A DNA stretch of 64,000 bases from Isochrysis galbana. Its lineage: Eukaryota; Haptophyta; Isochrysidales; Isochrysidaceae. This document shows, one piece after another, positions 9,223 through 20,782 of this stretch (its first letter is position 1; the number at the start of each line of letters is the position of its first letter). The stretch lies in NCBI GenBank assembly GCA_018136815.1, contig CM030933.1, forward strand, positions 3,583,144-3,647,143, written 5' to 3'. The notes below the pieces were generated by a model. The model made no database searches, had not been told where the DNA came from, and saw nothing but the letters and a program-made list of their open reading frames with translations. A program made the translations under genes and the position numbers.

Positions 9223-9730
9223 GGGTTGGCTAGGATATAACATTATACTACTACGAGACTACGAGTACATTATTATTCTTGCAACTAGATGCTTGATTCA
9301 ATGCGTTGCATGCCTATCACGCGCCGAGCGCTGCCCGAACGACATAGTGGCAACAATCCGCTTTGCTTAGCCGCGCACACAGGCAATGATTGCCGTCCCA
9401 CGTGGAGAGACTAACGGATCGAAGAGGGGAAACATTATAGAGGCGACACGCGTTTCTTCTTGCCCGGGGAAATTGCCCAACACCGACTGGTTGGCATTGA
9501 GGGTTTGCGTCGTATTGGACACCGTTTCAATTTCATCCCGAGTGCCTAGGCTACGCAAATACATCAGGCGGTCGTATAGAACAATGCGTTCAATGATGGG
9601 CGAGAATCTGCGAACAAGCATGGCAGCCCTTACCAAGTCAGTTTTCCATGACTGGGCGTAGCAGCCCTCGGCAAGACAATCGGGTGAAGGCTAGACCGTG
9701 CGAGGCACAAGTGCCTAGGGCCCGCATGAC
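9223..9730. other. Intergenic, no element recognised
   Basis: Balanced composition. Frames on both strands (9367-9661) are open for about 90 codons but show no recognisable family. It may include the 3' untranslated region of the METTL25-like gene. Confidence 0.4.
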
Positions 9731-12150
9731 TCACAGGCTGCGGAGCGCGTCAAATGCATGCATCGTTTGCTCCCGGGCGGCGAGGGGAGCATAGAAGTTG
9801 CGCAACCGGTCGGGGAGCGAGGAGCCGGCCGGCAACATGGTAGCTGAAAGCGACGTAGCACTACCGCCATTTGGCCGCGAGACCCTGTCGACATCAGCTT
9901 GTGCGCATGGTGCCGCCACATCGGTTGCGGTGAGCCGCCCTAATTTGCCAAGCGCAAGCATCGCGTATTGCTCAAAAGTGTCGCAATGTGGCATCGGTCC
10001 AACATTCGAGTGGCTCCCTCGAGGGAGGGCCCGCGGAAGATCAGTGTGACATCCCGCACGTGCTCCGTCGATGGGCGCTGCCTGCGATTCCTCTTGAAGC
10101 CATTTTTCTAAAGCACTTCTACCAACGGGATGAACAACGGAGCGATGATCACATGGCAACGGCGACATACATGATCTGGGCCGACCACACATCGCATGCG
10201 AGCAAGCTAGCGCTGCACACCTGAAAAAATATCCTCGAAGCCTTCTGCGTGTCTCATCTGCGCTCGTATGTGGGGGCGATCGACGCTCCACTGCATGCAC
10301 CGCCAATCCGAGGGCCGCCTCGCCAAAGCACAGCGATCCAGATGCATTGCTCATAGGGAAGCCGGTGAGCGACGTACTTCTCGGCACGGACTCGCCGACG
10401 AGCGGTTTGCTCTCCTCAGAGGGCTTTGACGCAGCAAAAACTTTCCCCTGGCTCAATCCTTCTAGCTCAGCCTTCATGTTGGCTCCCTCGTCAAGGGAGG
10501 TGCCATCCCCGCTGGCGGCTACGGGGTCGGTGAGTGTGCTCCCTCCGCCGGTGCCACCAGGTTCGCTCAGGAGATGATAGCAGCAACCCAGGCTGATAAG
10601 GCCGACTAGTTGTGGGTCCGAAGGTGCACCATTCAGAGACTCGGGTCTCATGTACGCTGCGCACTGAGACGTCGATCCTTGAGATGTATGGTCTTCTGCG
10701 CTCACACTTGTTACTTTTTCCGGCAGCGCGGCGGTGTTGGGTAAAGTAGTCGGCGTTCTCACACCGATGGCAGTCGCCTCTCCGAACATTCGAAGCAGCG
10801 ATGGGCCTAGGTCGCCACAAGTATGTAGGCCGACCAGGATGACTCGTGATGACGTTCCGCATGGAGGGCATAACGACTTGTCCGAATCAGCACCGCATCC
10901 AGATGGAGCTCCTTCTCGCACGCCGCTTCGAGTCACACCTGGCACTGCCCACCCTCTGTCATCGACGACCCATCGCTCCGCGCAGAATGGTGCGATGACG
11001 CGCAATAGCCAGCCCAGGTTAGTTCCACCGGAGGGCACACGTACGGCGACAGAGTGGAAGACTCCTCCTTCGCATTGGCCCCGGACGGCTACGCTTGCGC
11101 TGCCGCCGTTAACGTCGAAAGACGGTTCGCTCGAGGTCCCCCTCTCAAATGGCGTAGCGGCCGACGACGGTGCATCGGGCAACGCTGAGGCTACCTCGGC
11201 CGGTGAAACGCCCACCCTTTTGCTCCGGCTCGACTTGGTAAGCTGAGTGGAACGGTGAGCAGCGGCCACTCGAGCACGCTCAGCTTCGAAGGCCTCCTTG
11301 GGCCCGAGGCGGATCGCGATGGCTCGAGCTCGGCGCGCGGCGCTGCGGGCGTTGGAGATGGAGGCCTGGGTGCGGGAGGTTGATGGGGCTCACTTGCCGC
11401 TTGCTAACCAAGACGAATGCGTATAGGAGCTGTGCACACGATGCGCTAGTCACGCTCCGCGTTGCCGCCAATGAGGCGGGCACACCTCAAGCCCGATCAC
11501 GTTAAGGCCGTAGTGGAAGGCAAGGACGGTGGAGAGATAGCCCAGTCCACTGCCCACGTCGACAACGGTCCGGCTACCACAAGCAGCGGCGAGAGCTGCC
11601 ACCGTGGGTGCGAGCAAGCAAACCTGAGGATCAGCGGTCACAAGGCGACGGTAAGAAAAGGCCTCCCGAGTGGCGCAGCGCCCGCCACGCCCATCACCGG
11701 TACGAACAGCCCTCACTTCATGCTTCTTCTTCGGACCCATGTTGCGCTCATTCGGTACCCCCGAAAAAAGCCAGGGCTTGTAGATGGAGGATGTGTCAGC
11801 CCGCGGCTTGGAGGTTGGAGAACCACCACCGCATGGCTTCGTCTTCCCACTAGCATTCACCGTGTTGTAGAGGAGGAAGTTGTAGCCACCTGCAGTTCGG
11901 CACTCGCCATCCACGCCCATCGCAGCCTCTCGGGTACATCGCTGTGCGGCCCGAACGAGCTGCTGAAGATCCTCCGGCCACTCATGGGAAACGCAAGTGG
12001 TTGTGGGAAGCGCTGTAAGCTCTTCCGTGTTCAGTGCGAGGAGAGCAGAACGCCTGAGGTGGGACAGTACAACACGGCCCTTGTTTGGGTAGGTGCATCG
12101 CAAAGGTACGCAGCACCTCGGGCTTTCCGCTAGCAACAGGAGTAAGGGAC
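9731..12150 (-). CDS. METTL25/RRNAD1-type methyltransferase-like protein
   Basis: Two exons are resolved: about 12150-11486 and 11365-9731. The intron 11366-11485 has a GTGTGC donor and CCCAG acceptor, phase 0, and joins VIGLE to ASISNARSAARRARAI. Exon 1 has VSHEWPEDLQQL, NMGPKKKHEVRAV (the family's M-x-PKK-x-HEV block) and the SAM-binding motif VVDVGSGLGYLSTVLA. Exon 2 has VILVGLHTCGDLGPSLLRMF, LISLGCCYHLLSEPGG and GFPMSNASGSLCFGEAAL, all hallmark blocks of METTL25/METTL25B. About 760 residues, longer than usual because of Ser/Gly-rich inserts after the intron and between the CGDL and GCCYHLL blocks. Relatives modify ribosomal protein uS3; the substrate here is not shown. The first codon is unknown: an in-frame stop lies just upstream of CTGTTGCTAGCGG, so another 5' exon is likely. 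Confidence 0.87.
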
Positions 12151-12639
12151 TATCCTAAAGGGAGAGCGGCTCCCATTGATGATCGTGAAGGCACGCAGGA
12201 CAGCAGGATCGTCGAGGATTCACCAGGTTTCAGGAACGTTGGCCCAAAGATCGTGTACTAAAAAGTCGACCAGGTGTGATCTTGCCTGCAATGAGTAAGT
12301 GGAGCCGGATGTGTTGCCCCATTGCTAAGATGGACAATGGACAGCAAGGCGAAGGAAAACAGGGAGGGCGAAGCCGCCACGCGCCTCCCGATTCGGGCAA
12401 GGAGAGCACAAAGAGAAGGGGGAAGAGGAGGCGGGCAGGGTGATGTGAATTGCAGAGGTGGAGGGAGTGAAAGGAACCGGAAGCAATTGAGGAATGGCGT
12501 CCTGCCTTGGCCCAAGCTCGACAGGATGAGAGAGAAAGGCGAAAAAGAAGAGGGGATGGGGGAGGAGCGATGGTAGGTGCTGCAAGGAGAGGGCGTTCGA
12601 AGGGGGTGGGGGTGGGTTGGCGGGAGGGGCGGGGTGGTG

Positions 12640-12640
<1 letters not shown>
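12151..12640. other. Intergenic, purine-rich
   Basis: 5' flank of the METTL25-like gene, leading into the TG microsatellite. 12360-12640 is A/G-rich. No gene is supported. Confidence 0.5.
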
Positions 12641-12872
<232 letters not shown>

Positions 12873-13079
12873 TGCATGATGCGAGGGAACCGCACAAGTG
12901 AGGGAAGAGCCGCGCGGGTTGCATTGGCGGAAGCGTACGATCCAGCCGTGGGCCCTGTACGCCTCAGCGCAGTCTCGCGCAGCCGCCTCCTCCGCCGCCT
13001 CCATGGGGGGGGGGGGGGGCAAGGTAGAAGTTAGGATCGATTGGGGGGGGAAGGGAGGTAGAAGGTAGAAGGTCCTACA

Positions 13080-13175
13080 TGTGAAAACCGTATTCACCGG
13101 TTTTCTACGGAGGCCAAATACAGTCCGGTTTTACCGGTTTTGGTGACCGGCTCCGGTTTTGGTGACCCGGGGCCG
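13080..13175 (+). repeat. CCGGTTTT word island
   Basis: Within 95 bases the words ACCGGTTTT and CCGGTTTT recur five times, with GAAAACCG inverted at the left, GGCCAAATACAG in the middle and GGTTTTGGTGACC twice. Flanked by a poly-G run at 13003-13018 on the left. Confidence 0.65.
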
Positions 13176-13503
13176 CGCAGGCCCCGCACGAGTGGGCGTC
13201 TCAGCGCAAGCGGCGAGCGAGCGAGCAGTGGCCGGCGGCCGGGGCCGCCGGCCGCCGGCCCACTGTCGAGTCGAGCGCTACCGGAGGGCTCTGAGCTCTG
13301 AGTCACTCCGTCGCGAGCGGCACCGGCGGTTAGCGCGGCGCTTTGGCCCTCCTCCCCGCCGGGAGTCGGGTGAATGAAATTCTGGATGGGGTCGGGCGTC
13401 CCCATTTGGGTGTCTGGACTGGGAACGAACGGCGAACGAAGGGCTGTGGGGCGGTGAGGCGCTCCTAGCGGCCCTGCTAGTGTGTTGGGTTGTAAGTTGT
13501 AAG

Positions 13504-13670
13504 TAGGGCGGTCAAACACGCCTTTTGACTCCTAAGGGTGAAAATTCACCAAGTCAAGATTGAGGTTTTATCACGCGATTTTTAGGGAATTACCCTGGAA
13601 ATGGGTATATTAGGCATAATCTTATAAGAAATAGAAATATGCACATTTTCGACGCCATTCGACACAGAGA
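13504..13670 (+). repeat. R3 repeat, second copy
   Basis: Begins AGGGCGGTCAAACACG and matches the element at 5858 through CTCCTAAGGGTGAA and AGTCAAGATTGAGGT, then at 13616-13662 through AATCTTATAAGAAAT and ATGCACATTTTCGACGCC. The interior is about 125 bases shorter than in the 5858 copy, so one of them carries an internal indel. Confidence 0.75.
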
Positions 13671-14505
13671 CCCAAAAACGTTTTCGCGCTCGTGCGAAAT
13701 TGACGTCGACCACAAAAGTGCACCACAGGTCGCGCTGTGCGACGCGCGCCTGCGTTCCCCGGGCACGGTTACCCCAGGACAGGCAGTACAGAGCCCTGCG
13801 CGATCGCACGGCGTCGCCTGCGCCCTCCACCTCGCCCCTGCTGGCATCTGCTGCCAGCCTCTCGCGCGCGTGCAGTGCGCGGCTGGCCGCGAGCCGTCAA
13901 AATGACGGTGCTGCGCATGATGGGCTGGCCCATCACGCGCGGCACCGCCTCAGTATGGTGGGAGGGGGTGCCTGCTGGCCTCCTGGCCGCGCAAACCCTC
14001 GCCAGAGCCGCCGGGCCTAGATATACGAAACATCACGTGAGATGGGTGAACCGCTATGGAAAGAAGTTGAGAAGTTGAAGTAAAACGCTGAAGATTTTAT
14101 GAGACACAAGGTAGAAATGAACTAGCCAAGCCCGAGCGAAAGGCAAAGCCACAATCTCCCGCCCCCTCTACTCCAACTCCTGGCCGAGGCAGTGCGCGCG
14201 GCCTCCCCGGAACCGGCTCTCCACTAAAGAGGGAACTGGGGAAGGGGGAGGGGGTTGTTAAACGACCGTCGGTCGGAGACCATAATTGTCTGCCGGAAAG
14301 CATAAAATGACGGGTTTGTGTTTGTTTTTTTAAAGAGTTCTTCAATAGCTACTTTGAAACATGAATGGCTAGCACAGATTTAAAAAAAGAAAGAAGAGAA
14401 AGTCTGCACAAAATGTGTAGACATGCTACTCCTACACACACACCGTCCCCGCACAATATACATGCACATACACGCAAGAAGCAAGCACATATCTAATCTA
14501 CAACC
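13671..14505. other. Intergenic, no gene recognised
   Basis: GC-rich to 14050, then AT-richer with a purine-rich stretch near 14385. Overlapping frames on the plus strand (13639-14078) are Ala/Arg/Pro-rich and none resembles a known family. Confidence 0.5.
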
Positions 14506-14792
14506 CTGCGCGCGCTCGCGTTGGGCTGCGCGCGCTCGCGTTGGGCTGCGCGCGCTCGCGTTGGGCTGCGCGCGCTCGCGTTGGGCTGCGCGCGCTCGCG
14601 TTGGGCTGCGCGCGCTCGCGTTGGGCTGCGCGCGCTCGCGTTGGGCTGCGCGCGCTCGCGTTGGGCTGCGCGCGCTCGCGTTGGGCTGCGCGCGCTCGCG
14701 TTGGGCTGCGCGCGCTCGCGTTGGGCTGCGCGCGCTCGCGTTGGGCTGCGCGCGCTCGCGTTGGGCTGCGCGCGCTCGCGCTCGCATTGGGC
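14506..14792 (+). repeat. 20-bp minisatellite, about 14 units
   Basis: Unit TTGGGCTGCGCGCGCTCGCG. Thirteen full units run without a single change from 14521 to 14780, preceded by a partial unit and followed by a degenerate one. Because 20 is not a multiple of 3, all three frames on each strand are open across the array, giving several spurious Arg/Ala-rich frames. Confidence 0.97.
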
Positions 14793-14955
14793 TTGCGCTC
14801 GGAAGAGGGCAGCTCTTGCACACAAGGACGAGCAAAGGCGAGCTCGAATGAGAAAGCAAAAGCAAGACCTACGGCAAGCCAGAAGGGAGTCCCAAGCCAA
14901 TTCTAGTGTGAAGCGTGGGTCACCAGGTGACCCAAGCCAATTCTTAAAAATCACC

Positions 14956-15010
14956 GGATAAAGGTACCCAGCTTTCTAGGACCAGTCCTAGAAACTAGGA
15001 CGGACTTTGC
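14956..15010 (+). repeat. Short dispersed repeat R6
   Basis: GGATAAAGGTACCCAGCTTT is followed by CTAGGACCAGTCCTAG, a short inverted repeat. The same 20-base word followed by TAGGACGAGTCCTA occurs at 31704-31740 inside the hairpin-ended element. Upstream, the CAAGCCAATTCT word is present twice (14896 and 14934). Confidence 0.65.
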
Positions 15011-16044
15011 TTGGTGAGAGCATGAGCATACCATGTTATTTTGTCCCAAACCTTGGCTATTGAGTTACCACATGCATGTCCTCTACACGCCGTGTAGCGG
15101 TGATTTTTAAGAAGATTTTTTTTTAGATTACATGTTGAGTCTACTAGTAGCCAAAAGAACGGGCGGTCTAGAGCTCGAAATTCGCCCTTCTGCCCAATTT
15201 TCGAGCCCTCCGTGCGGAGAAAAATTCTCCCTTCAGACGTCAAACGTCAAACAAGAGGCTATCAATTCCACAGTACTGATCGCACCAGCAACCGCAACAG
15301 TGACGAGTGGAAGTGCGTCAACACCGTGTCAACACTTGTTGTGCCCTGCGTCAACACTTGTAACTTGTCAGAGGCCAGATGGGTTAACACCTTGCCCAAG
15401 CTACTGTAATGGGCCCTCGAGGGCGTGTCAACGTGAACCCATACGCCCTGCCCAGGGGAGGTGGAAAATAGTGGTTGAAAAGAGTGAGTGACCGGGCTAG
15501 CGTAGGCCGTGTAGTATAATCATAATTTATATGCTCAACAGGCATTCGACCCACCCGAACACAAGGCTGACCTGTACTAAGTGTGAATCGATGGTCATCT
15601 AGTAGTACGTCTATACTAAATGTCTTGTGGGGGCAGCCCATCTCCGCGCTTGTGAGGAGACAACGTCGGGACATCAGGGCGACAAGAAGACGCCACAGCC
15701 TGCGCTATAAGAAGACAAAAGACCAGAAAGAGAGAGAGACACCTCCGTGCGAACAAGATTCGCGTTGAGAGAACGACAAGACGCATGTTGGGGAAGTATC
15801 TGCATGCAGTTTCATGCACCACGAGCAGCCGCATTGCCGCAGAGTCCTAGGGTGGGTTTGTTGAAATTGGTTCGCTTATGGGAGGAGAATGGTGGCACCT
15901 AATGTCCATGTGCATGGATGGCGAAAGGACGAGGGCGTTACCATCAGCGAGCGTGTGCGGGTCTCGCCAAATGGCATGGTCGGTGAGCCACCGTGGTCGT
16001 GCAGAAGGTCATCCAATACAGCAGTTCCGCAAGTGCATCGCATT
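15011..16044. other. Intergenic with a GTCAACAC word island
   Basis: At 15318-15360 the word GTCAACAC occurs three times, with GTTAACAC and GTGTCAACGTG following to 15435. The rest has no recognisable gene. A minus-strand frame at 15876-16058 is short and has no splice acceptor joining it to the kinase. Confidence 0.5.
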
Positions 16045-17543
16045 TTATGTGACCGCATCGAGGAGGACCGATGCCGGAAGTTGCACAGGTGACACCGACG
16101 GCGCCGTGTTTTCGCTGGCGCGCAGCGGCCTCGCTGCTTGTGGCGTCATCGAGCGCATCGAATCGCCCTTGGGCGGAGCGTGTGGTATCGAAGTGGCTCG
16201 ATCCGAGAGCAAGGTTGTGGCCACGGAGAGTTCCGAATACCGCCCATGAGCTTGACAGCGGCGCATGGCCTCGCGCATGCGCGCCAAGCGGTCCATCTGC
16301 ATCCTTGTTGATTCGCAAGCGCCAGGGGAGCCAACATCCTCAAGGTCGCCACAGCTGCGCACAACAGTGGCAGGGGTGAGGCAAGGCGGGCAGTCTAGCG
16401 CAAGTGACGAGGGTCAGTGCTTGGGCGGAGCAGGCACCTGCGGCTGTGCATCTGGCTGAGCGGCACCCTTCGCCCGGCGACAGAATCGGCGGTCGTGGTC
16501 GACGCGATGGACAACGCGCTCAGCGACAGACCATGCGCTGAGATCACGCGCCCGAGAGGCGGCTCGGCGGGCCGCGCGCCCTCGGTATCCTCGCGGCCAT
16601 CGTTCTTGGCAATCTCGGTGCAAGCGTGCCGACTGGCATCGAGGAGAGGTTCTGAGTACCCGCGCGGCACCGCGTGCGACGTCCCGGCGGCCGCACTCTC
16701 CAGCCAGGATCCCTTCCTCACGGCCTCCACGCTCGGCCGCTCGTTGGGGTCGATGGAGAGCAGAGCGAGGAGAAGTAGCTTGGCTTCGACCGAAACGGAC
16801 CACCACGCGCGTCCCGAGATGTCAGGTGGCCCCTCAGCGCCGTCGGGCCAGCACACGATGGGCAGCGTGTCAGCGATAAGAGCGTAAACTACAACACCAC
16901 ATGAGAATAGATCCGCGCAGTACGACCAGGAAGGCCCCTTGATCACCTCGGGCGGCGCGTATCCGGGTGTGCCCAGGAACTCACGGTCAGCCTCAGCGTC
17001 CGAGATGGCGCATGCGTGCCCAAAGTCACATAGGAGCAGCCGGCTGGGTGGCCAGGCAGCGTCCGAGCAGAGCAGGTTCTCAAGCTTGACATCACGGTGC
17101 ACAAATTGCTGCGAGTGAAGATGCGCGAGCGCGCTGCAGAGCTGGCGCACCACGGGCCGGAGCATCAGCTCGTCGAGCGGTCCATGCGCACGGAGTGCCT
17201 GCTGAAAGTCTCCTCCCTCCCCCAGCTCGAGCATGATGGCGACGGCGTTGCTCGAGGCGAACCAATCACACCAGCCAGCAATGTGCTCGTGCGCGCCCAT
17301 CTGTTTCAGGATCAGGCTCTCCCGGTGGAGGATTCTGACTGCTCTCGACCAGCCGTTGCTGGCCATCGAGGAGCGGAGGGCAAGCTTGAGGGCCCTCCGC
17401 GAGCCGTCCGAGGCAAGCGCCTGGAGGACAAGAGAGGTGGATCCTTCGCCCAAGGGCGGGCCCAGCCGGAAACTGTCGCAGAAGCCGCCGCCGTCGACGC
17501 CACGCAGCTCGGCGACGGCGGATGAGGTGGAGCAGCTCGCCAT
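16045..17543 (-). CDS. Serine/threonine protein kinase
   Basis: Two exons, 17543-16438 and 16354-16045 (GTGCCT donor, GCGCAG acceptor, phase 2), giving about 471 residues from an ATG (MASCSTSSAV). A complete kinase domain: Gly-rich loop LGEGSTSLV (31-39), Lys53 in ALKLA, Glu75, catalytic HRDVKLEN (Asp151), DFG 173-175, GTPGYAPPE and Asp211. All catalytic residues are present, so it should be active; APPE and overall spacing suit the CAMK-like group, but I cannot name a subfamily. The C-terminal ~200 residues are Ser/Ala-rich and low in hydrophobics, probably disordered. Without the intron the frame would end at 16395. A GA tract on the sense strand (CT at 17553-17670) lies directly upstream of the start. 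Confidence 0.9.
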
Positions 17544-17544
17544 C

Positions 17545-17555
17545 TCCCTCCCTCC

Positions 17556-17586
<31 letters not shown>

Positions 17587-18200
17587 CTTCTTCTTCTCTC
17601 TCTCTCTCTCCCTCCCCCATCTCTCTCTCCCCCCCTCTTTCTCCCTCTCTCCTCTCCCCCTCACACCCTCTCTCCCTCCCAGATAAAGAGGAGGACGCGC
17701 ACACGCCCTCTTCTTTTGCTTATTGTAGCCTACATACACCAGATAAGAGGGGGCGGGGGAGGGTGGGGGGAGAGTAGGAGTGCGAGAGAGAAGAGAGAGG
17801 GGGGGGCGGGGGGGGCGCGGAGAGGCGCGGGGGGAGACGGGGGAGAGAACGCTGACGAAGGCGCGCGGCGGGCACTCGGGGCGGCGGGGGGGGGGGGGGA
17901 GAGAGAGAGAGAGAAGAGAAGAGAGAAGGGACGTGGGGAGGAGGGACCTGAGATCACTTGAAGACTACCGCCTGAGTAAGTTTGTCTTCTCTCGTGGCGG
18001 GTGGCGCGTCTCAAGCGTCGATGGGAACAGAAGATCCCCCGCAGTCTGTCACCTTCCTCTTTTATGGTATTATCCCTCAATGGGTAAGAATGCCCCAATG
18101 GAAAGGAGGTTCTCTCGCCCCCCCCCCCCCCCCCCGCTCTCCCCGGGGTGTTGGGCATTTTATTTTCTACGCCTGGTCGACCATTGATTGGTGGGTGCGG
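17545..18200. repeat. CT/GA-rich low-complexity upstream region
   Basis: CT tract 17553-17670 in front of the minus-strand kinase, followed by G/GA-rich DNA to 17960 and a poly-C run near 18119-18136. Probable promoter region of the kinase; no gene seen. Confidence 0.6.
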
Positions 18201-18211
18201 ACCCTAGATCC

Positions 18212-18395
18212 TAGATGGGAAATACGTATTTATCGTATTTGGCTATACATGTGTATTTGGCTGTATTTGAAGCGCGTCCTGGGTTGTAGGCCTCGAATGT
18301 ATTTGAAATGTATTTGGCCTCAGGCCAAATACACATGTATTTGGCTGTATTTGCAGGCCCCAGCACTGTATTTCGTATTTCCCATCCAGGATGCA
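18212..18395 (+). repeat. GTATTTGGC word island with terminal inverted repeats
   Basis: GATGGGAAATACG near the left edge and CGTATTTCCCATC near the right edge are exact inverted copies. Between them GTATTT occurs about ten times, mostly as TGTATTTGGC, plus an inner inverted pair GTATTTGGCC / GGCCAAATAC. No coding frame. Looks like a small fold-back element. Confidence 0.7.
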
Positions 18396-19350
18396 GGATG
18401 CGGACTGCGGGAACGCGGGAACCAAGCCGTGCAGGGGGATAGAGAGCCTGCCAGGGAGGGAACGAGAATGAGGGAGGGCACACAGTTGTTTGCGGTTTAC
18501 GGCTGGGCCGCCGCCGCCGCCGCCGGGACCGGAGGAGGCGAATGTGTCGAATCCAGAGTATCTCTATACTCAAAGCGGATTCGATACTCGATAGTGCGAA
18601 CGAATTTTGTTTTCAGGGCTTGTCTCGATGGTGCGCCGCTCGTTCGACATACTGAACACCGAGGCTTCACATCGCTCGTCAATTCATTTGTCTCCTTCTT
18701 TGTTTGTTTCGAGCGTTTATGTTTGTTTCTGAGTTCTTTTGTTGATTGAGTGGTGTTAGTAGATTGAGTTTTGTGAGGTGGTCATGTGCGCCGTCGTCAT
18801 GTAGCGCGTTCCCCTCCCTCCCTCTCTCTCTCTCTCTCAAGATTGTGCCCCGAATGAGACTTGACACGATCAAGCATCGGCTTGATTCGACAGTTTAAAG
18901 ACATCCCTCACTTCCTAGCACGCCCTCGCCACGCCTCGCCGCCCATCGCGTCGTGCACAAGCCCACACATGCACATTGCGTACGAGCCCCATTGCACACC
19001 ACCCGTTGCCCGACCCCGCTCTGACCCATGGGGTGAGCATGGCTCGCGTCTGCGGCGATGAGCGCGGTCAGCCTGCCTTCCTCCGCCATTCCCTTGCCTC
19101 TCGCCTCGCCTCCGCCTCGCCAAGCCTCCGCTTTCCACTGCCCCTCATCCTTTCCCATCAATGACACCCACTCATGTACGTCTGTTCTTCTCTCTCTCTG
19201 TCGTTCTCTCCACCGCTCCTCCTACCTTTGAGGGCTGAGTCCCCTCAGCCTTGAGTACGCAGGCTGCCTGCTCCTCCTCCTCCTTCTCCTCGTGGTTCGT
19301 CGCGATCGATGGTGTGGTGGTGGTCTCGGTCTCTCTCTCTTTCCATCCTT
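18396..19350. other. Intergenic, no gene recognised
   Basis: Contains a (GCC)6-like run near 18508 and a short CT tract at 18808-18838. Frames on both strands are short and low-complexity. Confidence 0.5.
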
Positions 19351-20118
19351 TCATGATCCGTTCCCCCTTGCGGCATGCGGCATGCCACAGTGTATCGTAA
19401 ACGGGTGGCTCCGTTTGCCGTTGGCTTTTATCCATCTCGTCGGCAGTGCGTCAGTGTTAGTAAGGATCCGAAGCCATTTCGAGTATCCTGGGCCAAAACC
19501 TAGTGCGGCCTTGAATTGTTCGTGCGCATCATCATCGACGTAGAATATCCAAGGGCCTTTACGGCCCTTGTCCATCCCATCCGGTGTGGCGTCAACGCCT
19601 TCCAGCCTGGAGAGATGGCCACCTTCCAAATGTCGCGGTATTCTTGATCCTCCCCGATGGCAAAGGGGCGTTTGCGCTTGCAACACCACCGGGCGTGTGC
19701 CTTGTGGATTTGGTCCCGATGCTTGGCAGGCAAGGCCGGAAAGATTCCCTCACCTAGGAAGCGAACCTACACCGATCTCCAACCAGGTAGCTTCTCGAAG
19801 AGAATAGCCACGCCACTTCACGAGGTACTCGGTAGAATCGCCATGGCTACGACGATCGAGCAACTTCTCAACGATGTACTCGTCGTCAGCCAGCGGCTCT
19901 TCATCAACGAAAGTATGATACGGCCGGAGGTTCGAGATGTGCACCTCCTCCTTGACTAACCGGTTCTCCAGATCACGGAGTCGGTACCTAGTGTCGGACA
20001 GAGCCTCTACGACGCGGTAGGGACCCGAGTAGATGAATTGCAACTTGTTGGCATGGCCTGGTAATCGCATGCAGACGCGATCCAAGAGCTCGATCTCGGT
20101 GACAGTGGCAAGGGGGGA
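19351..20118 (-). mobile_element. Ty3/gypsy fragment: integrase C terminus and chromodomain
   Basis: On the minus strand, about 20118-19750, the reading ELLDRVCMRLPGHANKLQF, YSGPYRVVEALSDTRYRL and VHISNLRPYH matches the C-terminal region of Ty3/gypsy integrases. It is followed by EYIVEKLLDRR and EYLVKWRGYSLREATWLE, a chromodomain as in chromoviruses. Upstream reverse transcriptase, RNase H and integrase core are missing. Below 19750 the sequence continues in changing frames (for example KGPWIFYVDDDAHEQF), so it is decayed. Its left-hand sense end at 20118 abuts an R3-like repeat, suggesting replacement or insertion. A remnant, not an active element. Confidence 0.85.
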
Positions 20119-20260
20119 GGAGAATCGTACTATTTTCTGGCGAATATTTTTGTGGCGGCAGGTGGGCGCCATGCCCCATGGGAGTTTTGTTGTCGTCTTT
20201 GGAGAATGGTCAAAAAATCTCATCCCCCCCATATTAGTAGTTGAAAAGTGAAAAGCCTTG
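20119..20260 (+). repeat. R3-like repeat end
   Basis: Matches 39110-39250: TTTTCTGGCGAA, then TTTGTTGT, CTTTGGAGAAT(T/G)GTCAAAA and CATATTAGTAGTTGAAAAG. Here the terminal CCTGTTTGACCGCCCT is degraded to CCTTGTTTGCCTAGG. Confidence 0.7.
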
Positions 20261-20267
20261 TTTGCCT

Positions 20268-20365
20268 AGGTGTGAAACACGGTGGGTTAGGTCTAGAAAC
20301 ACACCAAAAACAGCTGTTTTTGGCTTTTTTGGAAACACGTTGAAACACGGTACCGAAAACAGCGG
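20268..20365 (+). repeat. GAAACACG word island
   Basis: GAAACACG/GAAACACA words five times in 90 bases, with the palindrome AAAACAGCTGTTTT at the centre. A smaller relative with TAGAAACAC(G/A) lies at 20728-20782, ending near TTGTTTGACCACCCTA. Confidence 0.65.
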
Positions 20366-20782
20366 GTCATATATATATATATAATATAGTAGTATATTAA
20401 ACATATATACAATTTATATCCATCTCCCGTAGGCTCACAGCTCACAGCTACCGGTAGTTCCTGTGGGAGTGTAATTGTAATTGTAACTTTCAAGCATGAA
20501 TGATTGTGATATTGTGATTGATGATTGATTGTCTTGCATCCAACTAGGTGCTAGGTGGTAGGTGGTAGGTGGTGGTAGCTAGTGGTGTAGTGGTGTAGTG
20601 GTGCAGGTGGGAGGCCAGGCAATCAGGTGGCGGGATTCATTATGCTATGGCTATGGCCTCGCTCGCACGCTCACTCACCGCGCGCGCGCAGCGCGCAACC
20701 CTTTGTTCCGGACATGGGGGCCTCCTAGAAACACGGTGAAAAACACTGTTTTGACTTCCGTAGAAACACACTGTTCCTGTGT

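Noticed and set aside
14506..14792. CRISPR-like array
   Set aside because: Units are contiguous 20-mers without spacers and the DNA is eukaryotic.
14380..14961. Several long overlapping Arg/Ala-rich frames on both strands
   Set aside because: They are produced by the 20-bp minisatellite, which is stop-free in every frame; no independent coding evidence.
15876..16058. Third kinase exon
   Set aside because: No acceptor AG lies between the kinase stop at 16045 and this frame, and the kinase already ends in frame.
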